Shown: piece by piece, positions 27,474 to 36,660 of the stretch | How the letters are laid out: every line of letters begins with the position of its first letter | How positions within the stretch are numbered: the first letter of the stretch is position 1 | From: UBA12202 sp049595035 | GTDB taxonomy: Bacteria; Pseudomonadota; Alphaproteobacteria; Puniceispirillales; UBA1172 | Length of the DNA stretch: 64,000 bases | Direction: 5' to 3' | Assembly: GCA_049595035.1 (NCBI GenBank) | Contig: JBMYKD010000009.1 | Span: 4,203-68,202, forward strand | Notes under the pieces: model-generated | Told to the model about the DNA's origin: nothing | Database searches by the model: none | What the model saw: the letters and a program-made list of their open reading frames with translations, nothing else | Program-made: the position numbers and the translations under genes

Positions 27474-28832
27474 TTAATCCTGATAAGTGACTTTGGGCGG
27501 AATACCGCTAAAGGGCAATTCATATTCCGGCAAATCGTCAAGCGATACAAAAACAGGCGAAAGCCCGAAGGTTTCGGCGTTTAACTGACCCATGCTGGCG
27601 AGCATAACATAACCAGAAAGGACATAATCACCACGGGTACTGATGAGGTTCAGTTCGGCATTTACAACGTCCTGTTCGGCATCAAGTAAATCAAGAAGGG
27701 TTTTTAGCCCGAACTCAACCTCTTTTCTGACCCCATCACGGAATATGATAGCCGCATCATATTCAGACTGATTGGCTTTGATCAGGCTATCTTTTGATAA
27801 AAATTGGCGATAGGTATTTTCAGCATTAAGGCGCGTTAACTGTTCCGAGTCAGCCAGTTTCAATACCATAGATTGATGATCAGCTACCAATGCACGGGAT
27901 TTAGATCGTGTGGCTTTTGTTGGATAAAGCGGTGTTGAAAAAGTGATCTGTGCAACAACCGAATCAACATTGGATGCAGAAACGTTAGAATTAGTCGTTG
28001 AACCGGTAAGGGTAAAATCAATTTGTGGACTGATATTTGAAATCAGTGCATCCATTCCAAACCGCGTTAATCGTTCATTGATTTTAACCTGCTGATGGCT
28101 GGGTTGATAATCAAGTGCCGTATCACCGGCCAGACCTGCACTGGTTGGTATCTGACCGATAACACCCGGAAGCGTAAGTTGATCAGGTAGCTGGCCAAAA
28201 TAACGAGTATAAGTTGCGCTTGCTGTATTGAGCTGTGTTTCTGCGGAAATAAAAGAAGATTCTGCTCTTGCCAGACGCGATTGTGTCAAGGCTAGTTGGG
28301 TTGGAGTCGTATCACCAAGCTGAACTCTCAACTCACTTGCAGATACCTGTTGCTTCAACCGGTCAACATTTGATTGTTCCACCTGAAGCCGCTGGCGGGC
28401 TGTTACCAGATTGATATGTGCCGTTAAAGCATCCAGCAGCAAATTTTGTTCTGCCTGCCGATAGGAAAGGATAGCGTTATCCAAGGTTAATCTGGCAATA
28501 ATACTGTCGGCTTTTGCTTCACCACCATCATATAAAGGTTTTGTGATGACTATGCTCAGATTTTCGTTTTCTGTCTGGGCGAAGTCACTGTCATTCACTG
28601 AACGGTCACCACGATTGATATATGAACTTAATGACGCCGACCATTCCATGCTGGAATTAGCGATAATAGCTTCTTCCTTGGCCGATTTGATGCTTTCTAT
28701 TTCTGCCTCTATGGCTTCGCTATGATCGAGAGCATATTGTAAATAGCTATGTAGTACCGCCGTATCATCATTAGCATAGACAGGTAATGTCGTTCCAATA
28801 AGACAGAGAATTATTAAAAGGCGTGAAAGCAT
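27474..28832 (-). CDS. tolC: TolC family outer-membrane efflux protein
   Basis: TolC trimers form the outer-membrane channel of type I secretion and RND efflux. The 452-residue product starts at 28832 with a signal peptide (MLSRLLIILCLIGTTLPVYA, cleaved near ANDD). It has two repeated coiled-coil halves typical of the fold (LTARQRLQVEQSNVDRLKQQVSASELRVQLG and LLDLLDAEQDVVNAELNLISTRGDYVL). A longer reading of the frame would overlap the pcm-like gene and lacks a signal peptide at its end. It follows the pcm-like gene by 25 nt, the conserved alphaproteobacterial order. Confidence 0.92.
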   Translation of the reverse strand: MLSRLLIILCLIGTTLPVYANDDTAVLHSYLQYALDHSEAIEAEIESIKSAKEEAIIANSSMEWSASLSSYINRGDRSVNDSDFAQTENENLSIVITKPLYDGGEAKADSIIARLTLDNAILSYRQAEQNLLLDALTAHINLVTARQRLQVEQSNVDRLKQQVSASELRVQLGDTTPTQLALTQSRLARAESSFISAETQLNTASATYTRYFGQLPDQLTLPGVIGQIPTSAGLAGDTALDYQPSHQQVKINERLTRFGMDALISNISPQIDFTLTGSTTNSNVSASNVDSVVAQITFSTPLYPTKATRSKSRALVADHQSMVLKLADSEQLTRLNAENTYRQFLSKDSLIKANQSEYDAAIIFRDGVRKEVEFGLKTLLDLLDAEQDVVNAELNLISTRGDYVLSGYVMLASMGQLNAETFGLSPVFVSLDDLPEYELPFSGIPPKVTYQD

Positions 28833-28857
28833 AAAATGTCCTGTAACCGCAATGACA

Positions 28858-29517
28858 TTAAAATTGAAAAGCTGCGGTTTTTTTAAATTCAGGTAAAAGT
28901 GGTGTCTGTGCATCAAACAGATATTGCTTTGAAAAGCCATTCTTACTGCGCTGATACAACATAGCCTTGCCGGGGGACGCATGATGATCGCGGATAACGG
29001 TAACTAATCGCCCTTTTTCAGAAAGCTGTTCTAATATCTGAACAGGAACTTCAGCCACTGCCCCTTCAATAATGATAGCATCATAAGGTGCTTCACTAGC
29101 AAAACCCAGTTCATGCGCACCATGCAAAATTACACTGTTATCAACGGATAATTTGATCAGGTTATCCTGTGCCGCATTCGCCAGATTTTCGTCTGCTTCG
29201 ATACCGACAACAGACTGGCCTAATAATGATAATAAAGCCGTGCTATACCCGCATCCGGCTGCAATATCCAGAATGGTATCATCGGTCATTATGTTTAACG
29301 CCTGTATCAAGCGGGCTAACACCATGGGTTCAAGCATGAAACGACCAGAACCTAGCACCAAATCTTCATCAATATATGCAAGGCCTTTAAGCTCAGGGCT
29401 GACAAATTCTTCGCGAGGCACATTTTCAAATGCAACAATAACACGGTCATCCGTTACTTTGCTAACGCGTAGCTGACATTCAACCATATTGCGCCGGCGA
29501 TTGGCATAAACAGACAT
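28858..29517 (-). CDS. Protein-L-isoaspartate O-methyltransferase family protein (second copy)
   Basis: A 219-residue SAM-binding methyltransferase with the motif ILDIAAGCGYSTALL and a Pcm-type C-terminal half (DAIIIEGAVAEVPVQILEQLSEKGRLVTV). It lacks the canonical 'GQTISQPYIVA' substrate block, having GSGRFMLEPMVLARL instead. It may not repair isoaspartate in the standard manner. The start at 29517 is supported by AGGAG eight bases upstream. It lies just upstream of tolC, as in other alphaproteobacteria, so it is an ancient paralogue and not a recent duplicate of the pcm at 10307. Confidence 0.88.
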   Translation of the reverse strand: MSVYANRRRNMVECQLRVSKVTDDRVIVAFENVPREEFVSPELKGLAYIDEDLVLGSGRFMLEPMVLARLIQALNIMTDDTILDIAAGCGYSTALLSLLGQSVVGIEADENLANAAQDNLIKLSVDNSVILHGAHELGFASEAPYDAIIIEGAVAEVPVQILEQLSEKGRLVTVIRDHHASPGKAMLYQRSKNGFSKQYLFDAQTPLLPEFKKTAAFQF

Positions 29518-29675
29518 AACAGGGACTCCTACATGCGGGTTCTTGAAAGGATCGCACAAATTAACATAACGAATTGTTGTAAAAATGCCTAGAGCAAATT
29601 AGTGAAATTTACGATAATCTTTTTGTTAAAATCGGATAAATCTGAATCAAAACACTAACAAGTTTTTGTGGATAG

Positions 29676-29704
29676 TTGACGTTACGCAACAGTTGCGCTA
29701 TTCA
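29676..29704 (+). promoter_or_regulatory. Sigma70-type promoter of tRNA-Cys
   Basis: TTGACG at 29676-29681 and TATTCA at 29699-29704 are separated by 17 nt, and the mature tRNA begins at 29722. The spacer contains a small inverted repeat (GCAAC/GTTGC). This is the clearest promoter in the first half of the window. Confidence 0.65.
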
Positions 29705-29721
29705 GTTCCTGATTGCATGAT

Positions 29722-29795
29722 GGCCCGGTGGCAGAGTGGTGATGCAGCGGCCTGCAAAGCCGTGTACACCGGTTCGATTCCGGTCTGGGCCTCCA
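29722..29795 (+). tRNA. tRNA-Cys (GCA)
   Basis: A 74-nt tRNA with encoded CCA. The acceptor stem GGCCCGG pairs with CTGGGCC (one G-U), followed by discriminator T. The anticodon loop contains TGCAA with anticodon GCA, and the T-arm is CCGGTTCGATTCCGG. It lies downstream of the divergent pcm-like gene, and a good promoter is at 29676. Confidence 0.97.
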
Positions 29796-29842
29796 TCTTT
29801 CCCTGACATATTATGATTTATTATTATTGTTTTCAGGGTGTT

Positions 29843-30415
29843 ATGTTTAGATATTTATTTAATTTATTAACCTTCTTCGTTTTATCTATAACGCCAGCTC
29901 ATCTTCAGGCTAATAACAATAACCAGACCCTAACAGATGCAATCTATCAGATTGAAGCGAATGTTATCTTTATGCGGCATGCCTTAGCCCCCGGATTTGG
30001 TGACCCAGCCCATTTTGATGTCAATCAATGTGATACACAACGCAATCTGGATGATACTGGACGGGTACAGGCGAAATTCATCGGCCAGTATCTGAAAACA
30101 GAACAGCTAATATTTACGGATATATTGTCTAGCCAATGGTGCCGGTGTAAAGAAACAGCGTCAGAGCTAGGGCTGGGTGACTGGCATAGTTTTGCCGGTC
30201 TTAATTCCTTTTTTCAGGATCATGCAGACCGGACGGAAACCCTTGCTCTCCTATCCGGGAAACTGGATACCATTCATGAAAACGAACTGGTACTGATGAT
30301 CACACATCAGGTTGTGATTTCGGCAGTGACTGGTCATTCCACGCGTAGTGGCGGCCTTATTCTTTATAATACGTCTTCTGGTGAAGCGTTGCCGTTTTCT
30401 ATCAGGGATTTGTAA
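29843..30415 (+). CDS. Exported histidine phosphatase family protein
   Basis: This 190-residue protein begins with a signal peptide (MFRYLFNLLTFFVLSITPAHLQA). It carries the RHG-type phosphohistidine motif as FMRHALAPGFGDP near residue 42, plus SSQWCRCKETASELG (second Arg region) and MITHQVVISAVTG with the later catalytic His. The substrate is unknown; periplasmic members often act on small phosphorylated molecules. I chose the ATG at 29843, which starts the signal peptide and has a CAGGG upstream. It follows tRNA-Cys by 47 nt and converges on the MttB-family gene. Confidence 0.85.
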   Translation: MFRYLFNLLTFFVLSITPAHLQANNNNQTLTDAIYQIEANVIFMRHALAPGFGDPAHFDVNQCDTQRNLDDTGRVQAKFIGQYLKTEQLIFTDILSSQWCRCKETASELGLGDWHSFAGLNSFFQDHADRTETLALLSGKLDTIHENELVLMITHQVVISAVTGHSTRSGGLILYNTSSGEALPFSIRDL

Positions 30416-30429
30416 TTTCTTTTACAAAA

Positions 30430-31986
30430 TTATAATGGCCGGTCACCAATCATGTCTTTACGTCTGGAAACAAAATCGTGAAGCGCTTCTGCAATGGCCG
30501 GGTCTAAATCTGGCGGTACAAAATCTTGAAGCACAGCCTTCCATTGTTCTTCTGCCCGTTCAAATGCCGTTAATGAACCATTAGCCTGCCAGTTTTCAAA
30601 GGTCTGCCAATCACTCAAGATTGGTGCAAAAAAAGCTGTTTTATACCGGTCAAGCGTATGGTTGTGACCAAAGAAATGACCACCGGGGGCAATATCACCA
30701 ATAGCATCAAAGCCAAGTTCGTCAGGTGAAAAATCAATTGGGGTTAGCATTTTGGCAAACGCATCAATCATATCACCATCAAGCATAACTTTTTCATAAC
30801 TGGCAACCAGCCCACCTTCCATCCAGCCAGCGGCATGATAGATCATATTTGCCCCGCCAAATATGGCCGCCCATAATGACATCTGTGTTTCAAAAGCAGC
30901 TTGAGCATCAGGGATATTTGACGCGCTGCAACCACTGCTTCTATATGGCAGTCCATAATGCCTGCATAACTGGCCACCTGCTAGATTGGTCAGGGCATTT
31001 TCCGGGGTGCCGAATGCAGGTGATCCTGTTTTCATATCAACATTAGACGTAAATCCACCATAAACGACCGGCGCACCGGGATAAACTGACTGAATCATGG
31101 CAATAACGAATAAAGCTTCGGCATTCTGCTGGGACAACGCGGCAGGAAGAGATACCGGCGCCATGGCGCCCATCAGGGTAAATGGGGTGACAATAGTGGC
31201 CTGACCCCATTCTGCCATAGCTAGAGCAGCGTCAGACATTTCCATATCAAGAACGCGTGGCGAATTGACATTAATATTTGTGATGGCAGATGGTGATGAT
31301 TTCATATCTTGCAAAGATATACCACGGGCTATGGCTATCATTTCCATAGCATCTGTTACCCTTTCCCGGCCAACAGACATGCAGGCCGTTATTTTATCGC
31401 TATTCAGGAGGGTGGTGAGCATACTGTCCAGATGGCGTGTATGTACGGCCAGATCATTAGTGGCCGAGGTCTGATTACCATAAAATTGTATGTTATTCTG
31501 GGCTTGTCCCAATTTAATCAGATCGGTGAAATCAGATAATTGTGATGAACGTCGGCCGCGGGTTCTATCGCTTACATTCGGCGGCCCTGAAACCATACCA
31601 AAATTGACATGATTGCCACCAATGACAATCTGTCGTTTGCTATTGCGGGGTGTCAGGGTGAATTGCGATGGCGCTAAGGCTATATGCGACATCACGAAAT
31701 CTTCATCTGCATAAACGATCTGGCTGTCTTCATCAACGCGGCAACCTTGTGTTTTTAGATGCTGGCGCAGGGTTGGACTTAACACTTTCAGTCCGTGATC
31801 ACGGATAATGGCCATGCTATTATTATGGATATTTAGAATATCATCTTCGCGCAGTGGATTTAGATAGCCGATATGATTGATAAAACTACCGTAATGAACG
31901 GGCGATTGCTGATCATGATTATCAATCTTTTCCCTTTGGCGTCTTGAACGCCGTGATGAACGTCCCTTCGGATTATTGTCGGGCAT
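30430..31986 (-). CDS. Trimethylamine methyltransferase (MttB) family protein, non-pyrrolysine
   Basis: The 518 residues match the MttB superfamily (COG5598), seen in RTRGRRSSQLSDFTDLIKLGQ, the central YRSSGCSASNIPDAQAAFETQMSLWAA, and the GANMIYHAAGWMEGGLVASYEKVMLDGDMIDAF block. No in-frame amber codon interrupts it, so it belongs to the non-pyrrolysine branch. Some members of that branch demethylate glycine betaine, proline betaine or carnitine with a corrinoid protein; most are uncharacterised. No corrinoid protein or reductive activator lies nearby. The basic N-terminus (KGRSSRRSRRQREK) is an unusual extension. AAGGAG lies 6 nt before the ATG. Confidence 0.88.
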   Translation of the reverse strand: MPDNNPKGRSSRRSRRQREKIDNHDQQSPVHYGSFINHIGYLNPLREDDILNIHNNSMAIIRDHGLKVLSPTLRQHLKTQGCRVDEDSQIVYADEDFVMSHIALAPSQFTLTPRNSKRQIVIGGNHVNFGMVSGPPNVSDRTRGRRSSQLSDFTDLIKLGQAQNNIQFYGNQTSATNDLAVHTRHLDSMLTTLLNSDKITACMSVGRERVTDAMEMIAIARGISLQDMKSSPSAITNINVNSPRVLDMEMSDAALAMAEWGQATIVTPFTLMGAMAPVSLPAALSQQNAEALFVIAMIQSVYPGAPVVYGGFTSNVDMKTGSPAFGTPENALTNLAGGQLCRHYGLPYRSSGCSASNIPDAQAAFETQMSLWAAIFGGANMIYHAAGWMEGGLVASYEKVMLDGDMIDAFAKMLTPIDFSPDELGFDAIGDIAPGGHFFGHNHTLDRYKTAFFAPILSDWQTFENWQANGSLTAFERAEEQWKAVLQDFVPPDLDPAIAEALHDFVSRRKDMIGDRPL

Positions 31987-32210
31987 GAAATTCTCCTTGT
32001 TATTAATGAAAGGCAGAATGAAGGCATCGATTTAATCACATAAAGACAATTTATATCTTATTTTCGACATTTCGTGATCAAATATAGCCAGATAGACAAG
32101 GATGCTAATGAACAAAGATAAAAATTATGATAGCCATAACTGACGCTAATATATATATAACGGCACTTATTATTTGTATCCTGTAAACTGTCCTTCATGC
32201 ATTTTGTCCC

Positions 32211-33116
32211 ATGTCCTTTTTAACTTCACGCTATTTTGCTCATGCCCTTCTGATGCTAACAGCTTTCATCTGGGGGGTAAGTTTTGTCTTTCAGACAACG
32301 GGAATGAAAGATGTTGGCGCAATGGGATTTCAGTTTTATCGCTTTCTTGCTGGTGGACTCGCATTATTGCCAATTGCGTTATGGGAATATCGCAAAAACC
32401 CATTCTGGAAACAGCAGGAACATATTAGCAGAAAACATATCCTATGGGGTGGACTGGGGCTTGGAGTATTTATGTTTGCCGGCTCATCGCTTCAGCAAAT
32501 TGCCCTTCATACCACCAGCGTTGCAAACGCAGCTTATCTAACCACATTATATGTTCCTCTGGTTCCCATATTCGGGTTGTTCCTCTTTGGTATTCATCTG
32601 CCATGGATGCGCTGGCTTGCTGTACTTGTGTTCATGATTGGCAGTTGGTTGATGACCGGAACCAATCTCAACAGTATCACTTTTGGTGACTGGCTTGTTG
32701 TATCCAGTGCCGTGTTCTGGGCATTGCATATTATGCTGGTTGGTGCCTTGGTAAGATTAACAAAAATGCCATTTCAGCTAGCATTTGTTCAAACAATGTT
32801 AACAGCGCTCTTTTCTTTTGTTGTTTTTGTTGTGATTGATCGTATTGATCTGATGCTGGCTTATGCTGTGTTACCAGATATTCTTTTTGCTGGGGTTTTA
32901 TCTATTGCTGTTGGATTCACGCTACAATTAGTTGCCCAGCAAAATTGTTCTTCTTCAGCCGCGGCCATTCTTTTATCGCTTGAAGGTGTATTTGCCGCAT
33001 TAGCAGGATGGGTACTACTGGAACAGGATATGACAGGGTTAGCTATTATTGGGGCCGGATTTATCATGGTGGCAATCTTACTGGTTGAATTGACACCCGC
33101 CCGACACGCAAGATAG
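32211..33116 (+). CDS. EamA/DMT family transporter
   Basis: A 301-residue inner-membrane protein with ten hydrophobic segments arranged as two EamA repeats. Examples are AFIWGVSFVFQTTGMKDVGAMGFQFYRF in the first half and AAAILLSLEGVFAALAGWVLLEQDMTGLAIIGAGFIM in the second. Drug/metabolite transporters mostly export amino acids or metabolites; the substrate is not evident. It is divergent from the MttB-family gene (224 bp apart) and 33 nt upstream of the selD fusion, though a link to selenium metabolism is not implied. Confidence 0.9.
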   Translation: MSFLTSRYFAHALLMLTAFIWGVSFVFQTTGMKDVGAMGFQFYRFLAGGLALLPIALWEYRKNPFWKQQEHISRKHILWGGLGLGVFMFAGSSLQQIALHTTSVANAAYLTTLYVPLVPIFGLFLFGIHLPWMRWLAVLVFMIGSWLMTGTNLNSITFGDWLVVSSAVFWALHIMLVGALVRLTKMPFQLAFVQTMLTALFSFVVFVVIDRIDLMLAYAVLPDILFAGVLSIAVGFTLQLVAQQNCSSSAAAILLSLEGVFAALAGWVLLEQDMTGLAIIGAGFIMVAILLVELTPARHAR

Positions 33117-33149
33117 ACGCTTTGGTAAAAAACGACTATATCATGATAT

Positions 33150-35396
33150 ATGAAGTCACATTCACCTGATCTGATGCATCTGATTCTGCTTGGCGGTGGT
33201 CATGCCCAGATATCTGTTCTGAAATCGTTAGGAATGCACCCTATTGAAGGTTTGCGTATTACACTGGTTAGTCGTGATCGCCTTACCCCCTATTCTGGTA
33301 TGCTTCCCGGATATATTGAAGGCAGATATTCAAAAACAGAATCCATGATTGATCTTGTTCGGCTAGCACATTTTGCCGGAGCACGTTTTATTCATGATCA
33401 TGCAACAGGAATTGATCCGGATAAGCATATGCTTTTTCTGGCTAACCATCCGCCTGTTCATTATGATCGTCTATCTGTCAATATAGGGTCTACCCCCAGT
33501 CTTGATCCTATTATTGGCGCCAGAGAACATGCCCTGCCCGTCAAACCTGTGCCTGAATTGATGGAACATATCGATGCCATAACAACAGGTAAGGTGCAAT
33601 GCCAGACGATAAATATCATAGGCGGCGGGGTTGCCGGGGTTGAAGTTGCCTTTGCTCTCCATCACCGGCTAAATGTCACGGCTCGGCAGGACGTCCATAT
33701 TGCGGTTATTCATGCGGGCACGCGTCTGGTTGAACATATGAATCATGCGGCAACAGCAATGATCGAACAATCCCTACAACATCGCGGGATAAGGACGTTA
33801 AAAGGCAGGAAGGCTGTTTCCGTTACGCCGTCATATCTAACCCTGGATGATCACACCAGAATCGAATCTGATCTGACACTGATCACTACTGGTGCGTCGC
33901 CGCCAACATGGCTTAAGGATACTGGCATAAGCACCTGTTCATCAGGGTTTATTGCGGTTAACAGACATTGCCAGAGTGTATCGCATCCAGATATTTTTGC
34001 GGCTGGTGACATCGCCACATTGATTGATGACCCGCGTCCTAAATCAGGTGTTTTTGCTGTCAGGGCGGGCGCTATTCTGAATGATAACATTAGACGCACG
34101 CTTACCAGCAAACCCTTGCGAAAATGGTACCCACAACGGCGTTATCTGGCCTTGATCGGGGTTGGTGGCGGCATGGCCATGGCGGTGAGAGGTCCCTTCG
34201 CCCTGAAACCCCGCCGATATCTATGGCAACTGAAAGAATGGATTGATCGCCGCTTTATCCGACGATTTTCAGATTTGCCAGCCATGGCTGTTCCGCCACA
34301 ACCTGAACTTGCCAGTCATATCGAAAAAACCGATGATCCGGTATTTCTGACCATGCAATGTATGGGATGCGGCGGTAAAGCAGGATGGTCAACATTATCT
34401 GATGCTATCGATAAAGCATCACATAAAGCCCGTCAGATGCGCCCTGATCTGACTTTCCCCCATTCTGAAGGACATATTAATCAGGATGCCGGACAGATCA
34501 CTTTGCCAGATAGTCATATTCCTTATGATCTGTTCCAGTCTGTTGATGCTATTTCGGCTATTACAGATGATCCTTTCATGCTTGGCCGGATTGCCACTTT
34601 GCATGCGCTTAGTGATCTATTTGCCGCCCATGCCATGCCATTTTCGGCACTTGGGTTGATATCTCTGCCTCGTGCTGGTCGTATTCAGCAGGGGGATGAT
34701 CTGGTTCATATCTTGACCGCCATGATGATTGCACTGGCCGAACATGGAATTAGATTAAATGGTGGCCATACGATAGCTTCCGATGCGATGCAAGTCGGAC
34801 TGGCGGTAAGCGGATTGCGAGAAACCGGTCTTGTCGAAGCTACCCCGATGACTGGTGATGCCTTAATATTAACTAAACCCCTTGGTATTGGAATGATTAT
34901 GGCCGCCTATCATCAGAATCATCCTGCTGTAACAGGGTTGATGGTGCAATCTGCCATGGATATCATGGCAACAAGCAACGCGGCGGCCGCTAAACTGGCC
35001 TCCGCATATGGCGTATTCCCCATAACCGATGTCACGGGATTTGGATTGATGCGACATGCGCGATCACTGGCAGACAGATATGATCCGCAAATGGGATTAT
35101 CGGTATCCATAAAGCAACTGCCATGTCTTGATGGCATTGATCTATTACTCAAAGCTGAAATAGCATCCAGCATGGTATCGGATAATGCGGCAGCAACGCG
35201 TGTGGTTAATGCTGCAAGCATACCCCTGCCCCATGCCTTGCTTCATGATCCACAAACAAGCGGCGGCCTTTTGATGATGGTGACGGCTCATCACGCAAAG
35301 GAATTATGCCAGCGGTTAATGGAAACTGGCCATCAGGCATCTATCATTGGTTATATTAATGATGCAAATGACGGCGCAATAACGGTAACGGATTAG
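33150..35396 (+). CDS. selD: NDH-like FAD oxidoreductase fused to selenide, water dikinase (SelD)
   Basis: This 748-residue two-domain protein has an N-terminal FAD/NAD(P) oxidoreductase (residues 1 to about 390: LILLGGGHAQISVLKSL dinucleotide motif, TINIIGGGVAGVEVAFALH, and PDIFAAGDIATL). It is fused to SelD (about 400-748), which makes selenophosphate from selenide and ATP. The SelD active-site loop reads CMGCGGKAGW, with Cys404, Cys407 and Lys410, so Cys is used in place of selenocysteine. The FAD domain may supply reduced selenium, a role proposed for such fusions but unproven. The next gene is the tRNA 2-selenouridine synthase, 6 nt downstream, which would use the selenophosphate. Confidence 0.95.
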   Translation: MKSHSPDLMHLILLGGGHAQISVLKSLGMHPIEGLRITLVSRDRLTPYSGMLPGYIEGRYSKTESMIDLVRLAHFAGARFIHDHATGIDPDKHMLFLANHPPVHYDRLSVNIGSTPSLDPIIGAREHALPVKPVPELMEHIDAITTGKVQCQTINIIGGGVAGVEVAFALHHRLNVTARQDVHIAVIHAGTRLVEHMNHAATAMIEQSLQHRGIRTLKGRKAVSVTPSYLTLDDHTRIESDLTLITTGASPPTWLKDTGISTCSSGFIAVNRHCQSVSHPDIFAAGDIATLIDDPRPKSGVFAVRAGAILNDNIRRTLTSKPLRKWYPQRRYLALIGVGGGMAMAVRGPFALKPRRYLWQLKEWIDRRFIRRFSDLPAMAVPPQPELASHIEKTDDPVFLTMQCMGCGGKAGWSTLSDAIDKASHKARQMRPDLTFPHSEGHINQDAGQITLPDSHIPYDLFQSVDAISAITDDPFMLGRIATLHALSDLFAAHAMPFSALGLISLPRAGRIQQGDDLVHILTAMMIALAEHGIRLNGGHTIASDAMQVGLAVSGLRETGLVEATPMTGDALILTKPLGIGMIMAAYHQNHPAVTGLMVQSAMDIMATSNAAAAKLASAYGVFPITDVTGFGLMRHARSLADRYDPQMGLSVSIKQLPCLDGIDLLLKAEIASSMVSDNAAATRVVNAASIPLPHALLHDPQTSGGLLMMVTAHHAKELCQRLMETGHQASIIGYINDANDGAITVTD

Positions 35397-35402
35397 CCTA
35401 TT

Positions 35403-36494
35403 ATGCCAGCACCTATTCAAAAAACCAGTGATTGGCATGGGGAATATGACACAATTATTGATGTTCGTAGTCCATCTGAATTTGCCGATGATCATATTCC
35501 GGGGGCTATAAACCTACCTGTTTTATCAGATGAGGAACGGGTGGAAGTGGGCATCATCTATAAACAATCATCACCCTTTGCGGCCAGAAAGATTGGCGCT
35601 GCTTTGATCAGCCGCAATATAGCCAATCATCTGGATCAGCAATTAGGTCAATATCCATCTGATTGGTCGCCATTAATCTATTGTTGGCGGGGTGGTCAGC
35701 GTTCTGGTGCCATGGCGCGTATTTGTTCTGAAATCGGTTGGCCTGTTCATATACTTGATGGCGGATATAAAGCCTATCGGAGAATGGTTCGAGCTGCCCT
35801 CACAGATCTGGCCAGTCAATTGCATCCGGTCATGCTTGATGGTGCAACCGGAGTCGGCAAAACGCTTATCCTATCGGCTCTGGCTAAATATGATGTGCAA
35901 AGCATTGATCTGGAAGCGTTAGCCGTTCACCGGGGGTCTGTTCTGGGTTCTATCCCTGACCAGCAACAACCCTCGCAACGGCTTTTTGAAAGCCAATTGC
36001 TGGATGCGTTCATGCGATGTGATATGAACCGGCCTGTTCTTATTGAAGCTGAAAGCAGCAAAATCGGACAAATTCATATTCCAGATGGGTTATGGAAAAA
36101 AATGATATCGGCACCAAGCATTACGATCACCGCTGATCTGGCCGCGCGGGTAAATTATATTATGCGTGATTATGATCATATCATCAGTGAACCATCAGTA
36201 TTGACCAAGTTAGTATATGGTATGGTCAGACGGCATGGGTATGCCGTTACATCAGAATGGTCTTCCATGATCAAAGATGAAAACTGGCCAGAATTAGTAA
36301 CACATTTGATTGAAAACCATTATGATCCAGCCTATCAGTCATCAGCCAGACGACGAAAAAGGGTATCGTTAGGCTTAATTCACATGGAAACACTAACGGA
36401 TAAGCATATTGATCAGGCGGCAATACAGATCGCCGAAAAGGTAAATGCGATAAAGGTTACAAAAAATGATCTTTTTTCTTGCATGGATGAGTAA
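35403..36494 (+). CDS. selU: tRNA 2-selenouridine synthase (SelU/MnmH)
   Basis: SelU replaces sulfur by selenium in the wobble 2-thiouridine of tRNA-Lys, -Glu and -Gln. The 363 residues show an N-terminal rhodanese domain with active-site Cys94 in YCWRGGQRSG, then a P-loop domain (DGATGVGKTLI near residue 147). Typical length is 360-370. It follows selD after 6 nt as an operon. No selA, selB or tRNA-Sec is in the window, so here selenophosphate is linked to tRNA modification. Confidence 0.95.
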   Translation: MPAPIQKTSDWHGEYDTIIDVRSPSEFADDHIPGAINLPVLSDEERVEVGIIYKQSSPFAARKIGAALISRNIANHLDQQLGQYPSDWSPLIYCWRGGQRSGAMARICSEIGWPVHILDGGYKAYRRMVRAALTDLASQLHPVMLDGATGVGKTLILSALAKYDVQSIDLEALAVHRGSVLGSIPDQQQPSQRLFESQLLDAFMRCDMNRPVLIEAESSKIGQIHIPDGLWKKMISAPSITITADLAARVNYIMRDYDHIISEPSVLTKLVYGMVRRHGYAVTSEWSSMIKDENWPELVTHLIENHYDPAYQSSARRRKRVSLGLIHMETLTDKHIDQAAIQIAEKVNAIKVTKNDLFSCMDE

Positions 36495-36522
36495 GTTTGA
36501 TTATCAAGTCTGAATAATGTGA

Positions 36523-36597
36523 TCCCCAGTAGCTCAGCGGTAGAGCAAGCGACTGTTAATCGCTTGGCCGGCGGTTCGAATCCGTCCTGGGGAGCCA
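36523..36597 (+). tRNA. tRNA-Asn (GTT)
   Basis: A 75-nt tRNA with encoded CCA. The acceptor stem TCCCCAG pairs with CTGGGGA, followed by discriminator G. The anticodon arm AGCGA-CTGTTAA-TCGCT gives anticodon GTT, and the D-arm GCTCAGCGGTAGAGC and T-arm GGCGGTTCGAATCCGTC are standard, the latter with one weak pair. It begins 28 nt after selU and may be read from its transcript. Confidence 0.97.
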
Positions 36598-36660
36598 TTT
36601 TTCCATATATTTTTTATCAGCTCATCACATGCGCTGCTTTTAGCATGTATATATCCCTGT

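Noticed and set aside
28833..28982. Upstream extension of tolC by 50 codons
   Set aside because: It overlaps the pcm-like gene and would bury the signal peptide; the ATG at 28832 begins a perfect signal sequence.
10307..29517. The two Pcm-family genes as a recent duplication
   Set aside because: Their motifs differ (the second lacks the GQTISQP block) and each lies in its own conserved alphaproteobacterial neighbourhood.
30410..30427. TTGTAA/TTACAA repeat between the histidine phosphatase and MttB-family genes as a bidirectional terminator
   Set aside because: The stem is short and A/T-rich with no clear U-run; too weak to call.
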